Source: CAYTID01 sp964437735 (lineage in GTDB: Bacteria; Bacteroidota; Ignavibacteria; UBA10030; BY39). From it: 18,891 nt of DNA. The stretch is from the NCBI GenBank assembly GCA_964437735.1, contig CAYTID010000043.1, forward strand, positions 1 through 18,891, given 5' to 3'. Positions 6,362 to 12,436 of this stretch are shown here, piece by piece (within the stretch, counting starts at the first letter, position 1; each line of letters begins with the position of its first letter). A program made the position numbers and the translations under genes. The notes under the pieces are model-generated. The model ran no database searches and was not told the DNA's origin. It saw only the letters and a program-made list of their open reading frames with translations.

Positions 6362-8253
6362 TGAGTGAATATAATTCTAAATATGATGTAGTAGTTGTCG
6401 GGGGCGGACATGCGGCTATAGAAGCTTGCTTAGCAACATCCAGAATGGGCTGTAATACGTTGATGGTTACTATGGATACTTCTAAAATTGGCGAACAATC
6501 TTGTAACCCGGCTATCGGAGGAACAGCAAAAGGACATCTCGTTAGGGAAATAGACGCCTTAGGTGGTGAAATGGGAAAACTTGCCGACGCAACAGGAATT
6601 CAATTTAGAATGTTAAATAAATCGAAGGGCCCGGCCGTTTGGTCGCCCCGGTGTCAATCAGATCGTGAATTGTATGCCAAAGAGGCTCAAAAATGCCTTT
6701 ATAACCAAACAATACTTGATATCCTCGAAGATACTGTGGTAGAAATACTGACCACAAACTCAATTCAACGGAAAGCTACAGGAATCTCGACATTAAAAGG
6801 AAAAATTATAAAGTGTGATGCTATTATTATTGCTACCGGTACGTTCTTGCGTGGTGTGATGTTTACCGGCCTTGAATCAGTAATTGGAGGTAGATATGGG
6901 GAAATGGCAGTCCATGGTCTGACTGAAAATTTTGAAAAAATTGGATTTATTAGCGGAAGATTAAAAACAGGAACTCCTCCCAGAATCGATATTAATAGCA
7001 TCAATTTTAACAAAGTTGAGGATCAAGAGAGCGATAATCCCCCATCACCCTTTTCATTCCAAACAGATAAAATTACAAATAAACAGATACCTATGTATCT
7101 AACTTACACAAATAAAAGGACTCATGAAATTTTAAGAAAAGGTTTTGATAGATCTCCATTGTTTACTGGAGTAATACAAGGGAGAGGACCACGATATTGC
7201 CCTTCAATTGAAGATAAAATTTATAGGTTTGAGGAAAAGGAAAGACACCAAATTTTTTTAGAGCCGGAAGGCTACAATTCCAATATCGTTTATGTAAATG
7301 GATTTTCGTCCAGTCTACCGTTAGATATTCAGGAAGAGGCTTTACAGACAATATCAGGGCTAGAAAACGCAAAAATAATCCGCCCAGGATATGCAGTTGA
7401 ATATGATTATTTCCCTCCCTATCAGCTAAAATTTTCGCTTGAATCAAAAATTGTCGAAAATCTATTTTTTGCCGGACAAATTAACGGAACTTCAGGATAT
7501 GAAGAGGCTGCAGCACAAGGACTGATAGCCGGAATTAACGCAGTACAAAAACTAAATTTCAAAGATCCTTTTATTCTTTTACGTTCAGAAGCATATATTG
7601 GAGTACTTATTGATGATTTGATTAATAAAGGGACGGATGAGCCTTATCGGATGTTCACCTCCCGTGCGGAACACCGCTTGATATTAAGGCAGGATAATGC
7701 TGACAGAAGATTAATGAAATATGGCTATAATTTTGGTTTATTACCTGAAAAAGTATACAATGATCTTATTGTTTATGAGAGGATTATTAATGAAATAATT
7801 GAACAATTTGCGAGAGAATCAGTTTCTCCAATCGAAATAAATAATTATCTGGCCTCCATAGGTGAAAACGATATAACTCAAAAAGTAACTATATCACACA
7901 TTTTAAAAAGAGTAAAGACTAAATCCTTTGATATTTTTAATGAGAGCATAACAAAATTCACGCTTCCGGACTCAATATCTGATAGGACAAGAAATAATAT
8001 TTTTCAACAAGTTGATATTGCGATTAAATACGAAGGATATATAAACAGACAAATAGAGCAAGTAAAGAAATTTGAAAAATTTGAATATTTAGAGATTCCG
8101 GAAAGATTTGATTTTTCTTTACTTAAAGCTATTTCATCAGAAGGCAGAGAAAAATTAATTAAAATAAAACCCCAATCTATTGGGCAAGCCTCTAGAATTA
8201 GTGGCGTTACACCAGCTGATATTTCAGCATTATTAGTGTATTTGCACCGGTAG
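6361..8253 (+). CDS. mnmG: tRNA uridine-5-carboxymethylaminomethyl(34) synthesis enzyme MnmG
   Basis: 630 residues, full length. This FAD-dependent partner of MnmE builds the carboxymethylaminomethyl group on wobble uridine. Visible motifs are the FAD-binding V-V-V-G-G-G-H-A-A-I-E-A (11-22), S-C-N-P-A-I-G-G-T-A-K-G-H-L (47-60) with Cys48, R-L-K-T-G-T-P-P-R-I, G-P-R-Y-C-P-S-I-E-D-K with Cys280, the second FAD segment N-L-F-F-A-G-Q-I-N-G-T-S-G-Y-E-E-A, and F-T-S-R-A-E-H-R-L. The usual G at the end of GxGxxG is Ala19 here, an odd but conservative change. The ATG directly follows a parS site, so there is no Shine-Dalgarno sequence. A second parS follows the TAG stop. Confidence 0.97.
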   Translation: MSEYNSKYDVVVVGGGHAAIEACLATSRMGCNTLMVTMDTSKIGEQSCNPAIGGTAKGHLVREIDALGGEMGKLADATGIQFRMLNKSKGPAVWSPRCQSDRELYAKEAQKCLYNQTILDILEDTVVEILTTNSIQRKATGISTLKGKIIKCDAIIIATGTFLRGVMFTGLESVIGGRYGEMAVHGLTENFEKIGFISGRLKTGTPPRIDINSINFNKVEDQESDNPPSPFSFQTDKITNKQIPMYLTYTNKRTHEILRKGFDRSPLFTGVIQGRGPRYCPSIEDKIYRFEEKERHQIFLEPEGYNSNIVYVNGFSSSLPLDIQEEALQTISGLENAKIIRPGYAVEYDYFPPYQLKFSLESKIVENLFFAGQINGTSGYEEAAAQGLIAGINAVQKLNFKDPFILLRSEAYIGVLIDDLINKGTDEPYRMFTSRAEHRLILRQDNADRRLMKYGYNFGLLPEKVYNDLIVYERIINEIIEQFARESVSPIEINNYLASIGENDITQKVTISHILKRVKTKSFDIFNESITKFTLPDSISDRTRNNIFQQVDIAIKYEGYINRQIEQVKKFEKFEYLEIPERFDFSLLKAISSEGREKLIKIKPQSIGQASRISGVTPADISALLVYLHR

Positions 8254-8255
8254 TA

Positions 8256-8271
8256 TGTTTCACGTGAAACA
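8256..8271. other. parS: parS chromosome-partition site (perfect consensus)
   Basis: TGTTTCACGTGAAACA is an exact 16-base match to the parS consensus, a perfect palindrome. It begins two bases after the mnmG stop and lies in the 27-base gap before rsmG. Together with the site at 6346 it marks both ends of mnmG. Confidence 0.96.
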
Positions 8272-8280
8272 GGAATAATT

Positions 8281-8982
8281 ATGAGGAATCGAAATATTAA
8301 TTGGCTAATAGACATACTTCAACACAATACAATTAGAGTTAATGACAATCAAATAAAAATTCTCGATAAGTATGTCAATCTATTGATAGAAAAGAATAAG
8401 GTTATTAATCTTATCTCAAGAAAAGATGAAGAAAATGTATGGGAAAGTCATATATTGCACTCACTTGCATTGCAGTTTTTGTTTGATTTTAAAAATATTG
8501 CGAAAATTATGGATATCGGAACGGGCGGTGGTCTACCGGGTATCCCATTGAAAATTTTTAATGAAAATATTAGTTTAGATTTAGTTGACTCCATTGAAAA
8601 AAAGATTAATGCGGTAAAAATGTTTATTGAGCAACTAGAATTAAAAAATACAAGAGCCTTATGTTCAAGAGTTGAAAATTTAGGCATGAATTATTCCGGA
8701 AAATATGATCTGATTATTTGTCGGGCAGTTGCCCCCTTAAAGAACCTAATAAATTGGTCAAAGCCTTTGCTTAAAAAAAATAAAAAATTTGAGAACTTCT
8801 CAGACGGTACGCCACCAATTTCAATATTTCCGGGAACCCTCCTTGCTATGAAGGGAGGAAATTTGGACAATGAAATAAAAGAGGCAAAGGGTTATAAAAA
8901 CATCCGAGTTGTAGATATAAACATCAACGGCTACACATCCAATTTATTACAAGATAAAAAAGTTGTGATTATAAACTTTTGA
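8281..8982 (+). CDS. rsmG: 16S rRNA (guanine(527)-N(7))-methyltransferase RsmG (GidB)
   Basis: 233 residues. RsmG methylates N7 of G527 of 16S rRNA with S-adenosylmethionine. The N-terminal helices contain N-K-V-I-N-L-I-S-R and H-I-L-H-S-L-A-L. The SAM-binding motif M-D-I-G-T-G-G-G-L-P-G-I-P-L is at 77-90, and C-R-A-V-A-P-L at 147-153 is the conserved catalytic-side loop. Between P-L-L-K-K and the A-M-K-G-G strand there is an insertion of roughly 15-20 residues (about 166-186) that most family members replace with a short turn. The ATG at 8281 has AGGA about seven bases upstream, partly overlapping the parS end. murQ begins 20 bases after the TGA. Confidence 0.96.
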   Translation: MRNRNINWLIDILQHNTIRVNDNQIKILDKYVNLLIEKNKVINLISRKDEENVWESHILHSLALQFLFDFKNIAKIMDIGTGGGLPGIPLKIFNENISLDLVDSIEKKINAVKMFIEQLELKNTRALCSRVENLGMNYSGKYDLIICRAVAPLKNLINWSKPLLKKNKKFENFSDGTPPISIFPGTLLAMKGGNLDNEIKEAKGYKNIRVVDININGYTSNLLQDKKVVIINF

Positions 8983-9002
8983 ATAACAAAAATGAGTGAA
9001 AT

Positions 9003-9944
9003 TTGAAAAAGTATAATAATGTTTTTGAACAGTTAGGATTATTAACAACAGAAAAAAGAAATAACGCTTCTGCTAATATCGATAAATTCTCGACCAAAAA
9101 AATTCTTGAGGTTATTAATGATGAAGATCAAAAAGTGGCGAAGTTTGTAAAAAAAGAAATCAAATACATATCCCAAGCAACTGAGTTAGTAATTAAAGCT
9201 TTCATGAACGGTGGGCGATTAATTTATATCGGCGCCGGAACCAGCGGCAGACTTGGGGTATTAGATGCCTCAGAAATTCCTCCTACGTTCGGTACCTCAG
9301 TCGATCTGGTGCGGGCAGTAATTGCGGGTGGAAAAAAAGCTGTGTTTCGTTCGCAAGAAGGGGCTGAAGATAAAGGATTCGAGGCAGAAAAAGAATTAAT
9401 AAAATTACAAATCACTAAAAACGACGTTGTTTGCGGAATCGCCGCGAGTCTCAGAACGCCGTTTGTAATTACGGCATTAAAATTTGCAAAAGCAAATAAA
9501 TGTAAAACCGTTATTGTTACAACCAATCCTCGGAAAATATTTCATAGTAGCCCTTTCAATGAATTGAAAAATTTTATTGACGTTGCAATCTGTGTTGACG
9601 TCGGGCCGGAAATAATCATGGGATCTACTCGGATGAAATCCGGAACCGCTCAGAAGTTAGTTTTGAACATGATTACCACAACAGCCATGATCCGACTTGG
9701 TAAAGTTTTTGGGAATATGATGGTCGATTTGAAAATGAACAGCAGCAAACTAATAGAGAGAGCAAAAAGAGTTATAATGATCGTCACCGGTGTTGAATAT
9801 TATGAGGCTGAAAAATTTTTAAATGAAGCAGACGGCCATGTAAAAACGGCGATCGTTATGATTATTAAAGGTATTAGTAAAGAGGAAGCCCAAATTAGAT
9901 TGCAAAAGGGGATGGGATTTGTCAGAAAAGCTATTGATTATTAA
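9003..9944 (+). CDS. murQ: N-acetylmuramic acid 6-phosphate etherase
   Basis: 313 residues. MurQ cleaves the lactyl ether of MurNAc-6-phosphate to GlcNAc-6-phosphate and D-lactate in cell-wall recycling. The SIS fold is marked by G-R-L-I-Y-I-G-A-G-T-S-G-R-L-G (71-85), D-A-S-E-I-P-P with Glu91, the E-G-A-E-D box with Glu119 (probable catalytic acids by family homology), G-S-T-R-M-K-S-G-T-A-Q-K and K-V-F-G-N-M-M-V-D. The A-A-S-L-R-T-P segment has Leu where most members I recall have Gly. The TTG start at 9003 is preferred because the family begins F-E-Q-L-G-x-L-T-T-E. A four-codon ATG frame (8992-9006) ends on the TTGA that contains this start. No other murein-recycling gene is nearby. Confidence 0.95.
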   Translation: MKKYNNVFEQLGLLTTEKRNNASANIDKFSTKKILEVINDEDQKVAKFVKKEIKYISQATELVIKAFMNGGRLIYIGAGTSGRLGVLDASEIPPTFGTSVDLVRAVIAGGKKAVFRSQEGAEDKGFEAEKELIKLQITKNDVVCGIAASLRTPFVITALKFAKANKCKTVIVTTNPRKIFHSSPFNELKNFIDVAICVDVGPEIIMGSTRMKSGTAQKLVLNMITTTAMIRLGKVFGNMMVDLKMNSSKLIERAKRVIMIVTGVEYYEAEKFLNEADGHVKTAIVMIIKGISKEEAQIRLQKGMGFVRKAIDY

Positions 9945-9948
9945 TGAC

Positions 9949-10629
9949 ATGGATATATATCCGCCATTCAATGGATTTCCTAAGGAAGGGCTGAAATTCC
10001 TAAAGAATCTCAAAAATAATAATAATCGAGATTGGTTTATTGCAAATAAATCTACTTACGAGGATTTTGTAAAACTGCCAATGCAATCACTTATTGTAAG
10101 TATAAATCCGCTCTTGAAAGCATTCGCTCCAGAGATATTAGCCGATCCAAAGAAATCGATGTTTAGAATATATCGAGATACACGATTCAGTAACGACAAA
10201 ACTCCTTATAAAACACACGCAGCAGCTACTTTTCAGCACTCAAAGAACTGGAAAGAAAGTGCAGGATTTTATTTGCATATTGAACCCGCTGAAGTTTTTC
10301 TGGGCGGAGGGATGTACATGCCTTCTGGTGATCAATTAAAAAAAATAAGAAATAATATTTCAGTAAAATACGACGACCTTTTTATAATTATAAACGCGAG
10401 AAAATTTAAATTGTTATTTGGAGATATACACGGCTATAAACTAAGTCGAGTACCATCCGGTTTTGAAAAGGACCATCCCGCAGCTGAGTTTCTGAAAATG
10501 AAGCAATATTTTATTTCCCATTCGTTGCCCCTTAAAATGTGTTATAAAAAAGATTTTCCAATAAAGGCGGCTGAAATTTTTAAAGAAATGAATCCATTGG
10601 TAAAATTTTTAAATAAGGCAATTTTTTAA
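9949..10629 (+). CDS. DUF2461 / TIGR02453 family protein
   Basis: 226 residues of the conserved DUF2461 family, whose biochemical role is not established. Recognisable segments are F-L-K-N-L-K-N-N-N-N-R-D-W-F near the N-terminus, M-F-R-I-Y-R-D-T-R-F-S-N-D-K-T-P-Y-K-T-H in the middle, G-F-Y-L-H-I-E-P and G-G-G-M-Y-M-P-S. The ATG at 9949, four bases after the murQ stop, gives the usual N-terminus; an upstream TTG at 9919 would overlap murQ by 26 bases and add ten residues. The tight spacing makes it the last gene of the mnmE-to-murQ run. It converges on dnaX with four bases between the stops. Confidence 0.88.
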   Translation: MDIYPPFNGFPKEGLKFLKNLKNNNNRDWFIANKSTYEDFVKLPMQSLIVSINPLLKAFAPEILADPKKSMFRIYRDTRFSNDKTPYKTHAAATFQHSKNWKESAGFYLHIEPAEVFLGGGMYMPSGDQLKKIRNNISVKYDDLFIIINARKFKLLFGDIHGYKLSRVPSGFEKDHPAAEFLKMKQYFISHSLPLKMCYKKDFPIKAAEIFKEMNPLVKFLNKAIF

Positions 10630-10633
10630 ATTG

Positions 10634-12358
10634 TTAATGAATTCTGACAGCGCCAAATTTATCTTTTAATGCGCCTATTATCGGATGATCCTCGGTGTTA
10701 TGCGATTCAGGGGAATTTGATTTTGTATTCGAGCCGATATCAATATCCGAAATAATAGTTTCAATCCTAAGTTTACCACCATAAACAGCCTGGGCTAATT
10801 CAGTTATATAATTTCGGTTTTTATGTATCATCTCCGAGTAAAATTCATTCGGGCAAGCTAATTTTAAGAAACCATTTGAAATATCTATAATATTGATAAG
10901 ATTCATTGAAGAACCTAGTGATACTCGTTCCTGTGTGATTTTATTTATTAAAACACACCATTTTTGTCGCGCCTCTTTAATGTCAAAACACAATTGGTTT
11001 TGAGGTGATATAGATGGAATTTCTTCCTTCACCGGAATACTTTTAGAATAGAATCCTGTATACTTCAAAGATGGCTTCTTGATATTTTGTTTTTCAGTTC
11101 CGGATTGGAACAAATTATTGGAAGAAATGGAGTTAGTATTTATTTCCATACCTGGGGGAGTCGCTTTTACTTTTCCTTCAACTTTTATTTCACGATGGGT
11201 ATCGGCTCCGGTATTATTCAACTTTTTTTTTAAATCATCAATATTATCCAGTAACTCCGTGATTTGAATTGATTTATCAAGTTTAATCATTTGCAAAATC
11301 GCGATTTCTAATTTAAATCGTGGGTGCTGACTCCATTTTATACTGTTCTCTGTATCAGTGATTATATTTATTAAACGTAAAATATCGTTTTCTGAAAAAT
11401 CAGATGCTTCGGACTCATATCTTTTTTTATACACTTCTGAAGTTTCTATTAAGCTTGAACTTTTAGTAGTTATTGTGATAAGAAGATTCCGTAAATGTTC
11501 GTTCAATCCTGAAAGATATTCTTTAATATCATAACCGCGGCTTGCTATCTCGTCCACCAGTAAAATACCGCTTTTTGCGTCTTTCGCCTTAATAACATCT
11601 GTGGTCTTGAAATATATTTCCTCATCCACAAGGTTTAAGGCTTCGATTATTTTTTTTGCATTTATATCTTTTCCGCAATATGAAACTACCTGATCGAAAA
11701 CACTCTGTGCATCTCTCATCGAGCCATCCCCTTTTTTGGCAATCAATATCAGAGCATCGCTATCGATTAAAATATTTTCTGATTCTGCTATTATTTTCAA
11801 CTGATGTATAATCTCTTCTAGTCCGATCCTCCTGAAATCATATCTCTGGCAGCGGGACAATATCGTTGGTGGAACTTTGTGGTTCTCGGTGGTTGCAAAA
11901 ATAAATACTACATGACGAGGCGGCTCTTCGAGTGTTTTTAAAAGTGCATTGAATGCCTCTTTAGTAAGCATATGAACTTCGTCAATTACATAAACCTTAT
12001 ACTTATTCCTCGTTGGGACATATTTTACCGATTCCCGAAGGTTCCTGATTTCATCAATTCCGCGATTTGATGCGCCGTCAATTTCAAATACATCTAAACT
12101 TCTCCCTTCTGTTATTTCTTTACAAATTTCACACTCATTATCGGGATTATGGTCAACAGGGTTCAGGCAATTAATCGCCTTTGCAAGTATTCGCGCGGTT
12201 GTAGTTTTACCTACACCTCTCGGACCACTAAAGAGATAAGCGTGCGATAAGCGGTTAGATGCGATAGCGTTTCTTAATGTTGTTGTGATGTGAGCCTGTC
12301 CGATCACATCCTCAAATAACATCGGACGCCATTTTCGAGCCGTAACAAGATAATTCAT
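10634..12358 (-). CDS. dnaX: DNA polymerase III subunits gamma and tau
   Basis: 574 residues (tau). This is the ATPase of the clamp loader. The AAA+ module begins Y-L-V-T-A-R-K-W-R-P and has Walker A G-P-R-G-V-G-K-T (45-52), zinc-binding cysteines (C64, C76, C79 and probably C170), Walker B V-Y-V-I-D-E-V-H (122-129), sensor 1 F-A-T-T-E (154-158) and the S-R-C motif (168-170). Domain III runs to about 365. A linker follows, and then the tau-specific region that would contact the polymerase and helicase. Codons 376-379 form the A9G run described separately, which probably yields a gamma form of about 380 residues. The ATG at 12358 matches the family start. lon lies 78 bases upstream on the same strand. 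Confidence 0.97.
   Translation of the reverse strand: MNYLVTARKWRPMLFEDVIGQAHITTTLRNAIASNRLSHAYLFSGPRGVGKTTTARILAKAINCLNPVDHNPDNECEICKEITEGRSLDVFEIDGASNRGIDEIRNLRESVKYVPTRNKYKVYVIDEVHMLTKEAFNALLKTLEEPPRHVVFIFATTENHKVPPTILSRCQRYDFRRIGLEEIIHQLKIIAESENILIDSDALILIAKKGDGSMRDAQSVFDQVVSYCGKDINAKKIIEALNLVDEEIYFKTTDVIKAKDAKSGILLVDEIASRGYDIKEYLSGLNEHLRNLLITITTKSSSLIETSEVYKKRYESEASDFSENDILRLINIITDTENSIKWSQHPRFKLEIAILQMIKLDKSIQITELLDNIDDLKKKLNNTGADTHREIKVEGKVKATPPGMEINTNSISSNNLFQSGTEKQNIKKPSLKYTGFYSKSIPVKEEIPSISPQNQLCFDIKEARQKWCVLINKITQERVSLGSSMNLINIIDISNGFLKLACPNEFYSEMIHKNRNYITELAQAVYGGKLRIETIISDIDIGSNTKSNSPESHNTEDHPIIGALKDKFGAVRIH
11214..11233 (-). promoter_or_regulatory. Probable dnaX slippage / frameshift site (A9G)
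   Basis: On the coding strand codons 376-380 read TTA AAA AAA AAG TTG, that is nine A then G, containing A AAA AAG in the same register as the E. coli dnaX frameshift heptamer. Gaining an A, or a -1 shift, gives GTT GAA TAA (stop at 11216-11214) for a 381-residue product. Losing one A gives AGT TGA (stop at 11220-11218) for 379 residues. The position just after domain III is where gamma ends in characterised systems. Confidence 0.7.
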
Positions 12359-12390
12359 TATTTACCAATCCTCGATGTGATATACGCTTT

Positions 12391-12419
12391 AAGGTAAAAT
12401 ATTATTTTTTTAATATCAA
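12391..12419 (-). promoter_or_regulatory. Possible promoter for dnaX
   Basis: On the minus strand TTGATA (12419-12414, five of six matches to TTGACA) is followed after 17 bases by TACCTT (12396-12391, three of six to TATAAT). It lies in the 78-base lon-dnaX gap, within an A-rich region. The weak -10 keeps confidence low; read-through from lon is the alternative. Confidence 0.25.
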
Positions 12420-12436
12420 TAATTTTTTATTTTTTT

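Noticed and set aside
9919..9948. Extended DUF2461 gene from TTG at 9919
   Set aside because: It would overlap murQ and add residues outside the family; the ATG at 9949 is better placed.
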